From: Eledone cirrhosa
Lineage: Eukaryota; Mollusca; Cephalopoda; Octopoda; Eledonidae
DNA: 64,000 nt
NCBI GenBank assembly: GCA_964016885.1
Contig: OZ024742.1
Coordinates: forward strand, 6,384,658 to 6,448,657
Direction of reading: 5' to 3'
In this document: piece after piece, positions 42,701-53,273 of the stretch
Position numbering within the stretch: position 1 is the first letter of the stretch
How the letters are laid out: every line of letters starts with the position of its first letter
Translations under genes and position numbers: made by a program
The notes under the pieces: model-generated
Told to the model about the DNA's origin: nothing
Seen by the model: the letters and a program-made list of their open reading frames with translations, nothing else
Database searches by the model: none

Positions 42701-44615
42701 AACAGAAAACAACAGAAAACAAAAGAAAATAACAGAAAATAACAGAAAACAACAGAAAACAAAAGAAAATAACAGAAAACAACAGAAAACAAAAGAAAAC
42801 AACAGAAAATAACAGAAAATAACAGAAAACAACAGAAAACAAAAGAAAATAACAGAAAACAACAGAAAATTAAAGAAAACAACAGAAAATAACAGAAAAT
42901 AACAGAAAATAACAGAAAACAACAGAAAACAACAGAAAATAACAGAAAACAACAGAAAACAAAAGAAAACAACAGAAAATAACAGAAAATAACAGAAAAC
43001 AACAGAAAACAAAAGAAAATAACAGAAAACAACAGGAAACAACAGAAAATAACAGAAAATAACAGAAAACAACAGAAAATAACAGAAAACAACAGAAAAC
43101 AAAAGAAAATAACAGAAAACAACAGAAAACAACAGAAAATAACAGAAAATAACAGAAAACAACAGAAAATAACAGAAAACAACAGAAAACAAAAGAAAAT
43201 AACAGAAAACAACAGAAAACAACAGAAAACAAAAGAAAACAACAGAAAACAACAGAAAACAACAGAAAACAACAGAAAACAACAGAAAACAAAAGAAAAC
43301 AACAGAAAACAACAGAAAACAACAGAAAACAACAGAAAACAACAGAAAACAACAGAAAACAAAAGAAAACAACAGAAAACAACAGAAAACAACAGAAAAC
43401 AACAGAAAATAACAGAAAACAACAGAAAACAACAGAAAACAACAGAAAACAACAGAAAATAACAGAAAACAACAGAAAACAACAGAAAACAAAAGAAAAC
43501 AACAGAAAACAACAGAAAACAAAAGAAAACAACAGAAAATAACAGAAAATAACAGAAAACAACAGAAAACAAAAGAAAGTAACAGAAAATAACAGAAAAC
43601 AACAGAAAACAAAAGAAAATAACAGAAAACAACAGAAAACAAAAGAAAACAACAGAAAATAACAGAAAATAACAGAAAATAACAGAAAATAACAGAAAAC
43701 AACAGAAAACAAAAGAAAATAACAGAAAACAACAGAAAACAAAAGAAAACAACAGAAAATAACAGAAAATAACAGAAAACAACAGAAAACAACAGAAAAC
43801 AAAAGAAAATAACAGAAAACAACAGAAAACAAAAGAAAACAACAGAAAATAACAGAAAACAACAGAAAACAAAAGAAAACAACAGAAAATAACAGAAAAC
43901 AACAGAAAACAAAAGAAAACAACAGAAAATAACAGAAAACAACAGAAAACAAAAGAAAACAACAGAAAATAACAGAAAACAACAGAAAACAAAAGAAAAC
44001 AACAGAAAATAACAGAAAACAACAGAAAACAACAGAAAATAACAGAAATCAACAGAAAACAAAAGAAAACAACAGAAAATAACAGAAAATAACAGAAAAC
44101 AACAGAAAACAAAAGAAAATAACAGAAAACAACAGAAAACAACAGAAAACAAAAGAAAACAACAGAAAATAACAGAAAACAACAGAAAACAACAGGAAAC
44201 AACAGAAAACAAAAGAAAATAACAGAAAACAACAGAAAACAAAAGAAAACAACAGAAAACAACAGAAAACAAAAGAAAACAACAGAAAACAACAGAAAAT
44301 AACAGAAAACAACAGAAAACAACAGAGAACAACAGAAAACAAAAGAAAAGAACAGAAAATAACAGACAACAACAGAAAACAACAGAAAACAAAAGAAAAC
44401 AACAGAAATTAACAGAAAACAACAGAAAACTACAGAAAACAACAGAAAACAACAGAAAACGACAGAAAACAAAAGAAAACAACAGAAAACAACAGAAAAC
44501 AACAGAAAACAACAGAAAACAAAAGAAAACACAAAAAAAAAACAGAAAACAAAAGAAAACAACAGAAAACAACAGAAAACAACAGAAAACAACAGAAAAC
44601 AACAGAAAACAACGA
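33725..44615. repeat. 11-kb decanucleotide satellite
   Basis: About 1,090 tandem 10-bp units, mainly agaaaacaac, agaaaataac, agaaaacaaa and aggaaacaac. The units are often ordered as a four-unit (40-bp) superunit: agaaaataac, agaaaacaac, agaaaacaaa, agaaaacaac. The plus strand is about 70% A and nearly free of T except in the 'aataac' variant. Because 10 is not a multiple of three and the complement contains no TAA, TAG or TGA, all three minus-strand frames are open for thousands of bases. The longest is 3,748 codons at 33,445-44,691, made almost only of Phe, Leu, Val, Cys, Ser, Ile and Tyr with a 10-residue period. This is an artefact of the repeat and not a gene. Slippage irregularities are frequent at about 35,820-36,720. 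Confidence 0.97.
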
Positions 44616-44790
44616 GAACTGAAATCAAACATTCCCGAATTAAAACAACACAAAAACAAAGAAAGTCATCAATATACAGAGAAGGATTCATGTTGGCAGA
44701 GGGTCAAAAGATGATCACAAAGATGATGTAGAATAACAAGGCACTGAGGAAAACTCCCTGATGTGTAATTCACATCAGGGAAATATAATA
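44616..44790. other. Right flank of the decamer satellite with a perfect hairpin
   Basis: Unique sequence in which 44,755-44,765 ('tccctgatgtg') pairs exactly with 44,771-44,781 ('cacatcaggga') across a 5-nt TAATT loop. No gene is visible. Confidence 0.7.
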
Positions 44791-45135
44791 ATTCTTCTTA
44801 GCATTGGCACAAGATCAGTAAATTGAGGGAAGAGAGGCGATGTTGTATATCTCATCCCTCAGTATTTAACTGGTACTTTATTTTATCGACCCCTGGAAGG
44901 AGGGAAGTTGTTTATATCGAGCCCGGTATTTAACTGGTACCATATTCTATGGACCTACGAAGGGTTGAAGTTGATATCAACACCAGTAGTCAACTGGTAC
45001 TTTTTTTTATAGAATCCCGAGAGGCTGAAAGTCAAAATTAACCTCGGTGGGATTTGAACTCAGAACGTAGAAAGTCGTAACAAAAATAGTGCAAATCATT
45101 TTATCTGACGCTCTACCAATTCTGCTAATCCACGG
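44790..45135 (-). mobile_element. Diverged, elongated SINE copy
   Basis: The minus strand contains a tRNA-like head ending in the B box 'gagttcaaatcccacc', followed by three successive 'agtaccagtt'-type body segments and a tail near 44,790. The tripled body segment makes it longer than the other copies and suggests a composite or internally duplicated SINE. Confidence 0.7.
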
Positions 45136-45427
45136 CCATATCAAATATAAAATTAATCATAAGAAAAACAATAAAACAAATAAACGAACACAACAAACAA
45201 TCTCTAAATGAGTTGTTGTGTAGTGATAGGAAATATGAAATATTTCCTCTTGTCTGATGGAGTAGTTAATAACATCCTCTTGGCAAGATGTCGGCAACTC
45301 TTTAACTAGAAATAAGTAGTAAATAGTTTACACAACGAAAACAAGTATATACAGATATGATTAACATAGAAACACTCTACATCTGCCAGTCAGATATAGA
45401 TATGATAGGATACACGCCAAGATATTG
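45136..45427. other. AT-rich spacer
   Basis: No recognisable gene or repeat between the SINE and the 3' end of the LINE. Confidence 0.5.
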
Positions 45428-45728
45428 TAACAATAATAATGATAATAACGATTTCATTTATTAGCTACAAGGGCCGACATGTAGGGGACAATACAAAGAC
45501 ATGGACAGTGGGGAGTTTACAATAAGGTCGAGTAAAAGTGCACAATGGCAAGACTAATTTAACAATGAAAATATAAAAATATAAAATAAACTATGCATAA
45601 ATATAACAAAATAAATTCCCCGATAGGGGGTGGACGACCCTGGGGTGACTCGGGTACCCCACCAATCCTGAACCACCCTGCGCTTCTAGGGCACCCAGGG
45701 AGAGCACCCCTTCCTCAAGTTAGCGAGC

Positions 45729-48700
45729 CTATAGGCGCATGGTCAGAGTAGGCCCATTCACACGAGCCATTCTCGCCACATTCACCCACCTTTTAGCAAA
45801 TGTACTGGGGGGCAGCACTTCTCTCTCCACCCTCACCTTCCTTTCCAGGTGAAACTTGAAGAAGTTGATGAGGGATTGGCCGAAGAGAAAAGTGTCTGTC
45901 TTCAGTCCTTTTAACCTGGTCCACCATATAACCTCTTTCGCAACTGCCACCAGTCAGAGGAAAATTTCCTGCTCTTCCTGATCTAAGGAAGGCGGTGGAT
46001 CGATCTTCACTATGGACTCGACCGATAGCCGGATTCGTTCCACACGCGACAGTAGCTGTTCAACATAACTCCACAAGTCAGTAATGCACGGACATTGGAC
46101 AAGTCCGTGCAGAACGGTTTCGTCGTTCTGTGCGCATCTTGGGCAGGTCCGTCTGACAGCACTTCCGTGCCTGTAGAGTTTATCCCGAACCGGCAGTGCC
46201 CCCCGGTAGCACTGCCAAGCGAGGGATTTCTGGAAATTGTCCATCGTCCCCGGCTCAAAAGTCCTCCGGTACAGACTGGTCAGTTCGACTTCGTCGAGGC
46301 CCAAAGCTTCTCCGAGTGCGTCATTGCACTTGCCCACCACTAATCCTCTATAGAACTCGAGAGTGGAAGTTACACTGATCGCATTGCCCGCTTGGTAGAG
46401 GGCAGTGAGTGCCTGGCAACATTCCAGGTGCCAGTCACCCAGTCTCGGTCTGTTCTTGACCCAGGATTGCAGCTCAGTCAAAGAAATGAGCTGCAGAAAG
46501 GCCCGTCTGATAAACGGCGACCACACCTGTTCACCGTTGAGACAGAATATCTGGAGATGTCGCAGCCTCAACGCATGTCTGCGCATCATTAGCCACGGCA
46601 TGCCAAGCCCTCCGCATAGAGGGTGCTGGCAGCAGATGGACCACCTCCCCAACGGAACTTGTCCTCTCCACAAGAATTTGAAGAGGACCGTTCCAACTTG
46701 ACGAAGCTCGGACGGGGGCAATGCACGACGGTCAGGCGGTAGTAGATGACGGACGCGATGTACGCATTCGCCAACCTTTCAGTGATAGCTTCCTCCCAGC
46801 CCATTTTTGGGTGAGACTGGCTACTTTGCTCGTTACCTCGACCCAATTCTTTTCCACCTGGAGGTCTGGTCTGAACCAAACCCCGAGCAACTTTACCGGT
46901 CCGTCCGTCCAGCGCCCCACGACGCTGGTGGACGGCATGGGCTTACCTCTCTAGGTTCCGAGTTGCAAGACCACCGACTTTTCCGGGTTAAGTTTGGCTC
47001 CTGTCAATCTTTCATATTCCTTCAATAAGGTGCCGACCACCTCGATTTCTGAGGTGTTCGACACCATCACGGTGATGTCGTCCGCATAAGCCGACACCGC
47101 CTTTCCACGTCCCGGTTCGAGCGGGATGCCCTGCAACAGCTCCAGCTTCCGCAGTAAAGGCTCGAGATTCAATAAGTACAGAAGGGAAGAGAGAGGGCAC
47201 CCTTGACGGACCGATCGGGAGAGCCGAAATGGTTCCGAGAGGTGGCCATTAACCTTGACCACCGAGCGTGTGCCGCTGTGCATTGCAGCGATCCAGCTTC
47301 TGAAGACAGGGCCGAAGCCAGCTGCTTTGAGGACAAAGTCCAGATACCGATGGTCGACCCTATCGAATGCTTTCGATTGATCTAAATTGATCAGTGCCCC
47401 ACCGAAGCCAGGTTTACACCATACCCTCTCTATGATGTATCGCATGAGGTGTACATTGTCGTGTATGGACCTGGCAGGGATTGCGCAAGTTTGCGCCTCC
47501 CCAACCAAATCCTCGACGACAAGCACCAATCTATTTGCTAACACCTTGGCCAAAATCTTAAACTCTGTGTTGAGCAGAGTTATGGGCCTGAAGTTGTCTA
47601 ATGTATCCCTCTTGTTCTGGTCTTTCCTTATCAGCGTCACCACTCCCCTGCTCACAGAAACTGGGAATACTCCCATTCTGCTGCCAGTTGCAGTAAAGTG
47701 CTTCGAGGAGTTCGGAGAACAAGTCTGGCATATTTACGTAAAGCTCGTAGGGCAGGCCATCCAAACCGGGTGACTTGCGCCTTATGCAGCCGACAAGGGC
47801 GTCCTGAATTTCGGCTGAAGTAATCGGCCTTTCGCAGCGCTCAGCGTCGACCGTCGAGATGCGCGGCAAGCCGTCAAGATAGGGACTGAAATCCGCTACT
47901 CTCTCTGACTCGCCACTCTCCCCGAACAACCGAGCAAAGTGCTGGCGAAAGGCCTCACACATCCGCTTGGAATCGCTTATCTCGTGTCCGTCTCGGTCCG
48001 CCAAAGACCGAATTGTGGTTTTATTACCACGCTGCGCCTCCGCCACGCGGGCCCATCGAACAGCTTTGGTTCCCTCGTTTCTCAGCCCACGCGCCTTAGC
48101 TCTGACAATGCAACCTTCGTGTTTCGCATTGAAGAAATGGTCTAATGCCATTCTCGCCGCTAGCACGTCAGTTGCAATGCCACTACAAATAGCCTCATCT
48201 AACTTATCTACCAGCTCCCCCTCCTTTCTATTTTTCTCTAACACTAGTTCTTTGCTGAACTCTATCGAAGTTACTCATATCTCTCTTTTGAGAGCCCCTC
48301 ACCATCTGTTGTTGATGATCCCCCCTGTCAACTTTTGCTTAACTAAATTGTTGACTCGGTCCCTGTAAGCCTTACGTGCCGGAAATGACATGTTCAGCTT
48401 CCAGTAACCCGGTCCTAACCTACGCGTTTTATCTAGGTCGACCGTACAGATCACAATTTTGTGACCTGAATAGGCGACCGTTTTAAAAAGTGGGCAGCCC
48501 ACACTATTTCTATCTATTTTCCTAATGAAGATCCTGTCTATATACGATCTAGATGACCCCATTCGGTTGGTCCATGTCCATACTGGCACATTGGGGAAAT
48601 CTAGTCGATACCTGTCAGACAGTTGGAACTGGCTGAGTAGGTGCTTGAGGCTTTTGCACCCCCCGCTCCTATCAGCTACTCCCACACAATCCCAGCGTGC

Positions 48701-49138
48701 GTCTAAGATGCCATTCCAATCCCCCGCTAACAGTAAAGGGCGAGACGTACCCAGAAAGGTCTACAGGCGCCTAAAGAAGTCCGGTCGTCCGGCCCCTGTA
48801 GGGGCGTAAACCGCCAGCAGTCTAAAGGCACCATTTCGCTACTGCTCACATCCAAGACCACCAACTTACCGTCCGGGTCCCGGAAGATCGACATTACCTC
48901 GAGATCCAGTCCTTTCCTAAACAGCACTGCCACCCCACCCCCATTCCCGGTCTGCTAACAGATGCGAATATCTGATTCCGTCGAAAATGGGGGCTAGTGC
49001 GCGCGTGTCGGAAATTCTGCTCTCGCTGACGGCAATCACATCCATTTCCAGCGACCGGAGGTCGTTGAGCAGGCGACCCTGCTTCCAGGGTGACCCCAGG
49101 CCGCGAACATTTAAACTTCCTACTCTTAATATGGCCAT
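45729..49138 (-). pseudogene. LINE ORF2: endonuclease / reverse transcriptase, broken
   Basis: The protein begins with 'MAILRVGSLNVRGLGSPW' at 49,138. The APE-type endonuclease follows, with 'VIAVSESRISD' (catalytic Glu), 'LLLAGDWNGILD' (about 48,740-48,690) and 'SYIDRIF'. The usual SDH triad reads SGH (about 48,465), a lost catalytic Asp. The reverse transcriptase has 'KSPGLDGLPYELY' (about 47,780), 'NFRPITLLNTEFKILAKVLANR', 'QSKAFDRVDH', 'SVRQGCPLS' and an intact 'AYADDI' (YADD at about 47,077-47,088). A C-terminal zinc finger reads 'CPRCAQNDETVLHGLVQCP' (about 46,150-46,090). Frame changes occur near 48,920, 48,780, 47,670, 46,780 and 46,720. Stops lie near 48,297, 48,260, 46,950 and 45,952, and the final stop is at 45,729. 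It is non-functional, but domain order and length (about 1,130 codons) are those of a complete ORF2. Confidence 0.88.
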
Positions 49139-49167
49139 ATTGGTAAGCTAAGAGAGAGAGGGAAGGT

Positions 49168-49374
49168 TTACTTACCTCCCGGGGTCTTGTGAAGGTCGGG
49201 TGGTTCGACCTCCATGGTTGGTGGGGTTTCTTTTGGGAACCCCTTTAAAAGTCTTGATGTGGGTTTCACATTCGGGGTTCCCACGTCTTGAGGAAAGCTC
49301 TCTCCAATTTCTTTGAAGGAATTGAGTGACATTCGGACTAGAAGCAAATCTTCTGGCACGCAAAATGTGCTCAT
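49168..49374 (-). pseudogene. Short frame between LINE ORF1 and ORF2
   Basis: A 68-codon frame starts with ATG immediately after the ORF1 stop ('MSTFCVPEDLLLV') and ends about 30 bp before the ORF2 start. It is either a displaced C-terminal piece of ORF1 or a linker frame. I recognise no domain. Confidence 0.4.
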
Positions 49375-51086
49375 TTAAAAAATCTCCCCCTCTGTTTGAA
49401 TGTCCTCGCTTCGTGCTAAGAGGGCCATCAGTTTATCGTTGGCCCTTCTGACAAGCACGAAGTTTTTAACATTTTGTTGGTGTGGTCTTATTTGTTTTCG
49501 TTTTGGTGACTGTGGTGGTGATGGTTTTGGTGGTGTTGTTTCGGGTATGTCTGTGTTTGTTGTAGGTGTGGTGTCTGCAATTTTAGGCATTTGTGTTTAT
49601 TTGTACTTGTGTTTGTTTAGGTTGTTTGCGTTTCGGGGATTGTGGAGGTGGTGTCGATGTTGCTGTTGGTGATGATGTTATTGGGGAAATGTTTGCGTTA
49701 ATGGTGTCTGTATTTTTTGTTGTGTATGTTTTTCTGTTTTGTTGGGGCTTTTTTGTGTGAGTTTTCTGGGGTTTTTTGCACTTTTGGGTTTTCCTTCATC
49801 TTCGCTGCTGGAAGACAAAAGGGTCTGTGGCTGTGAGTGTCTCTGTGTCTATGTGTGCATTTATTGTTTTGTCTATGTGTATAATTGGGGGGGGGGGGGG
49901 GGGGTGAGAGCTTTCCTCTTTTTCCCCTTGGATTGGTTTTGGTGTTGGTGGTGATCCGGCTGTTTTTGATGTTGGTGTCCGTGTTTTTGGTGGTGGCGGT
50001 GCTTTCCGTGCTGACACTGGCGTTGGCAACAAAGGAGGTTTGCGACCCCCTGCATTTTTGCGCTGAGGGCAGAAGGCTTGCAGATGCGTTGCTCCCCGCA
50101 GACGAAGCAGCGTGGCCTTCTTCCGTCAATGATTAGTTGGATTGTTGTCCCGTCCTGCAGGCGGGCAAAATCCGGGATGTTGTTCATGTCCTCCGGTTTC
50201 ATTTGGAGAAGAATCTCCAAATCCATTCCGGATCAGTCCTCTCTCTCTGTCCTTTTGATATCCAGGAGGGTAGTGTCTGTCCCCTCCTCGATTACGCATC
50301 CCAGCAGCCACCATATGTTCATTCATGGTGGGATGCTGGGAATGCGTACCTTTGCTGTCCTTTTACCCATGTAGGACGGATGCATGATAATGCGTTCCAT
50401 TCTGCAGGGGATCAACGAGTGCTTAATAGCGAGAGCCTCGGTTTTGAACAGTACCGAGATGGTACCGAACTGTTTGCCTCTTGCTTTATACTCTATGTTA
50501 CTTCCGATGTACTCCAAAGCAGAGGCTTGGCTGGCAAGTTCCACTTTTCGGACTGCACCGAAATGCATCGAAAGAACACCGTCCTCCGTTGCATGGCCGC
50601 TATTGCCTCGTCCGGGATGGTCAGGTTTGCCCAGGACTTCTCCCGTTTAATTAGCCTCCACGCTTTGGCCAACTGTTCGTCTTTATCGCTAATATCAATA
50701 TTAATATTCAATAAGCGCTTTGTTTTTGATGCTGCTGCAGCAAATGTGGTGCTTCTGATGCTCTTATTGTTGGTGTTGTTATTGGTGTTGTTGTTGTTGT
50801 TTTGTTTGTTGATGCTGTTGCCACCGCCATCCGTGTTTACATTGAAGCTGTCGGTCTTTTTGCTCTGAGTTGTTGTGGTGGCGGTGGCGGTGGTGGTGAT
50901 GTTTTCAGATGATACTGCTGCTATCACAGAAGGTTGTGATGGTAGCTTTTTAGTTTTGCCTTCACATTCAGTAGAGTGGATGACAGGCATGACTGTAGCC
51001 GTCGTAGTCGTGGTGAAATCTGCAGTGGCTGCCTTTAAACTTTTGACCTGAACGTTGTTTACCGTTTCAAGGTCGAAAATTTCCAT
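49375..51086 (-). pseudogene. LINE ORF1: nucleic-acid-binding protein with zinc knuckle, broken
   Basis: It starts at ATG 51,086 ('MEIFDLETVNNVQVKSL') with a low-complexity Thr/Asn-rich N-terminal part. A more ordered segment follows ('DEQLAKAWRLIKREKSWANLTIPDEAIAAM' region, about 50,680-50,590), and after a frameshift near 50,545 'LEYIGSNIEYKARGKQFGTI'. The zinc knuckle starts as 'RRPRCFVCGEQ' at about 50,120 and, after a one-base shift, continues 'HLQAFCP', which restores C-x2-C-x4-H-x4-C. The C-terminal part is Pro/Lys/His-rich and ends at the stop next to 49,375. In-frame stops occur near 50,320 and 50,233. A run of 17 G at about 49,887-49,903 (minus-strand poly-C) encodes a proline run and is a likely slippage site. 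The role by family is RNA binding in the retrotransposition particle. It is broken here. Confidence 0.8.
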
Positions 51087-51297
51087 AATTTTTTGGGGTG
51101 GGGAAGCGATTTTTTCGAAGTTTTAAAAAAATAAATCTGAATATTCGGTCTTGAGAGGTATCCCTCTCTTTAAATCAAGATGTGTACCTTAAGTTTCGTT
51201 AACGACAAGAAAATACAAAAAATGACACTTTAAAACAGCTTAAAGTTACGAACCTTTTCCCCGCAGATTTGTACCGTCTTCACACATGTGCGGCCAT

Positions 51298-51442
51298 AAT
51301 AACAATGATAATAACAACAACAATAATTGTTTCTACTTTTGGCACAAGGCCAGCAAATACCCAGTACATTACTGGTACTTTATTTTATCGACCCCATAAG
51401 GATGAAAGGCAAAGTTAACCTCGGCGGGATTTGAACTCAGAA
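51298..51442 (-). mobile_element. SINE copy truncated at its tRNA head
   Basis: The tail '(aataac)n...aataattgtttctac', body and B box 'gagttcaaatcccgcc' are present. The sequence then switches abruptly at about 51,442 to GA-rich repeat, so the A-box half is missing. Confidence 0.8.
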
Positions 51443-51603
51443 GAGAGAGAGGGGGAGGGGGTAAAGAGAGAGAGTGGGGAGGTGGAAGAGAGAGAGAGGG
51501 GGTAAAGAGAGAAAGTGGGGAGGTGGAAGAGAGAGAGAGGGGGTAAAGAGAGAGAGTGAGGAGGTGGAAGAGAGAGAGAGGGGTAGGGAGAGAGGGAGAA
51601 AAA
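51443..51603. repeat. GA-rich minisatellite
   Basis: About four copies of a unit of roughly 38-42 bp with '(ga)n ggggtaaagagag' and 'gtggggaggtggaag'. On the minus strand it gives an open Ser/Pro/Leu-rich frame with no gene character. Confidence 0.85.
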
Positions 51604-51985
51604 AAACCCAAATTCTTACACGAATTATTAAGAGTAAAATATAAAAGACACGCGGGTTAAATAGTTATTTCAAAACCAATATTAATTCCTCGTGTAAAGA
51701 ACTCAATTAATAAAAGAAAATAAATACATATATGGATGTAATTATATACGTAGGCATATATATATATTTTCCTAGGCTAAAAAACATATATATATATATA
51801 TGAATATGAAAAAGTGGTGTGCTGGGTGGCTGCAAATGGGTTACATATGAATAAATTTAGTCCTTCATCAGTGATCTGCCAACCTTCATTGGTATTTATG
51901 TATATATAAGCATACATACAGTATACACTTTCATGTGCACGCATTTATATATGTCTATGTGCACTTAAATAAATGTATATGCGTA

Positions 51986-52046
<61 letters not shown>

Positions 52047-52282
52047 ACATACACTCACGTATATATATATATTTATATATATATATATATATATATTAAT
52101 AAGGTAATGGATTCTTTTACAATGGAATCAGCTCGAATGAGGAAAAAATATCCCTTGAGCAGTGTATAAATTAATATGTATGTGATGAAACACAGATACC
52201 AACACATCTGTATATATATTGCGAAAGAAAAATTTAGCCAGAATTAATTTATATTAATTTATATTAATTTATATATATATAT
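51604..52282. other. AT-rich region with several (TA)n tracts
   Basis: (TA)n tracts lie at about 51,790-51,803, 51,986-52,036, 52,057-52,096 and 52,271-52,286. The segment at about 51,805-51,895 has a 'tccttcatcagtgatctgcc' sequence that resembles the start of a hammerhead core on the minus strand but lacks GAAA. No coding region is recognised. Confidence 0.6.
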
Positions 52283-52436
52283 ATATTGTTATACTTTTGG
52301 AGGGTCATGTTGCCAATAAGAAACACGCGCACCATATGCTTTCACTTCAATTTATTATAATAAATTTATAAATTTAGGAATTTATAAATTTCCGGTTGGT
52401 TGGTTGGTTCCACAACCAGATGGTTGTTTATATATT

Positions 52437-52479
52437 GTCAAAGTTCTTTCGTCACAAATTCTGTGACCTCTTCAGTGAC
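52437..52479 (-). ncRNA. Hammerhead-like ribozyme, left arm of second palindrome
   Basis: The minus strand has GUCA (stem I), CUGAAGA (52,475-52,469), an extra G, stem II GUCACA with UGUGAC (six pairs), GAAA (52,450-52,447) and a minimal stem III 'AGAACU' (two pairs). U17 (52,441) and stem I strand UGAC follow. The core bases are complete and the cleavage-site base is permitted. The extra G next to stem II and the four-pair stem I make it a weak example, so activity is uncertain. Confidence 0.5.
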
Positions 52480-52937
52480 TGGGGATTCTTTTCTTTGTTT
52501 TTTGTGCCTCTCCTTTGTTCTGTCCTACGCCATCTTGTTTTTGTGTGTATGTTGTGTGCTTAGTTTGCGCATGTGTTACATCCGGGTGTCTGTGTGTGTT
52601 TATATTCGTTTATGTATTTGTTTATTTACATATTACTGTCTAATAGACAAATCACAGAGGCAATAAACATAAATGAATTACAACCAAAATTAAATAGAAA
52701 ACATGAGTGGAACAGCAACATCACAACTTACAATTAAGGACAAAATGAAAATAAACACACACATAGAACAACCAACCAACCAGTAACATGTAAATAAACA
52801 AATAAATAAACGAATATAAACACACACAGACACCCGGATGTAACGCATGCGCAAACTAAGCACACAACAAACACAAAAACAAGATGACGTAGGACAGAAC
52901 AAAGGAGAGGCACAAAAAACAAAGAAAAGAATCCCCA

Positions 52938-52980
52938 GTCACTGAAGAGGTCACAGAATGTGTGACGAAAGAACTGTGAC
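52938..52980 (+). ncRNA. Hammerhead-like ribozyme, right arm, cleavage site mutated
   Basis: Same layout as the left-arm copy: GUCA, CUGAAGA (52,942-52,948), stem II GUCACA with UGUGAC, GAAA (52,967-52,970), 'AGAACU', then UGAC. The base at position 17 is G (52,976) where the left arm has U. G17 does not support hammerhead cleavage, so this copy should be inactive. Confidence 0.45.
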
Positions 52981-53185
52981 AATATATAAACCATCTGGTT
53001 GTGGAACCAACCAACCAACCGGAAATTTATAAATTCCTAAATTTATAAATTTATTATAATAAATTGAAGTGAAAGCAACTGGTGCGTGTGTTTCTTATTG
53101 GCAACATGACCCTCCCAAAGTATAACAATATCAGTTTCAACACACGTTTTCAGATAAAGAATATTGCTAAACAAATTCAGAAACG

Positions 53186-53188
<3 letters not shown>

Positions 53189-53230
<42 letters not shown>

Positions 53231-53236
53231 CGTGTT

Positions 53237-53273
<37 letters not shown>

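Larger units (their letters stand above)
45428..51293 (-). mobile_element. Nearly full-length dead Tx1-like LINE
   Basis: A 5.9-kb minus-strand non-LTR retrotransposon with a 5' leader (about 51,293-51,087), ORF1, ORF2 and a 3' untranslated region. The 3' end shows the polyadenylation-like 'aataaa' (about 45,466) followed by a 'ttattatcattattattg' tail at 45,428-45,450. ORF order, the ORF1 zinc knuckle, and the endonuclease, reverse transcriptase and C-terminal zinc finger of ORF2 fit the Tx1 branch of the L1 superfamily. The region is clearly more GC-rich than its surroundings. Both ORFs have multiple frameshifts and stops, so it cannot move by itself. I did not identify a target-site duplication with confidence. 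The 5' boundary is inferred from where the next SINE tail begins. Confidence 0.85.
52283..53131. repeat. 0.85-kb palindrome with hammerhead-like motifs in both arms
   Basis: Arms 52,283-52,637 and 52,782-53,131 are inverted copies. The outer ends are 'atattgttata' and 'tataacaatat', and the inner ends are 'gtttatttacatattact' and 'agtaacatgtaaataaac'. A unique spacer of about 144 bp separates them. The left outer end abuts a (TA)n tract. Each arm carries a hammerhead-like core about 150-190 bp from its outer end, directed outward, and a short 'ggttggttggttgg' repeat. Length, arm symmetry, ribozyme orientation and (TA)n junction parallel the palindrome at 31,249-32,660, although the primary sequences differ. 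Confidence 0.88.

Noticed and set aside
33445..44691. 3,748-residue hydrophobic protein and other giant minus-strand frames
   Set aside because: All three minus frames are open because the decamer complement lacks stop triplets. The product is a 10-residue low-complexity repeat that also reads into a flanking SINE.
51864..51884. Hammerhead start-like CUGAUGA on the minus strand
   Set aside because: No GAAA follows within a plausible stem II distance, so the core is incomplete.
52400..53018. Mirror-image Cys/Val-rich frames (VCCVLSLRM...VSVCVYIRL) on opposite strands
   Set aside because: They are the same sequence read from the two arms of the 52.3-53.1-kb palindrome and have no domain character.
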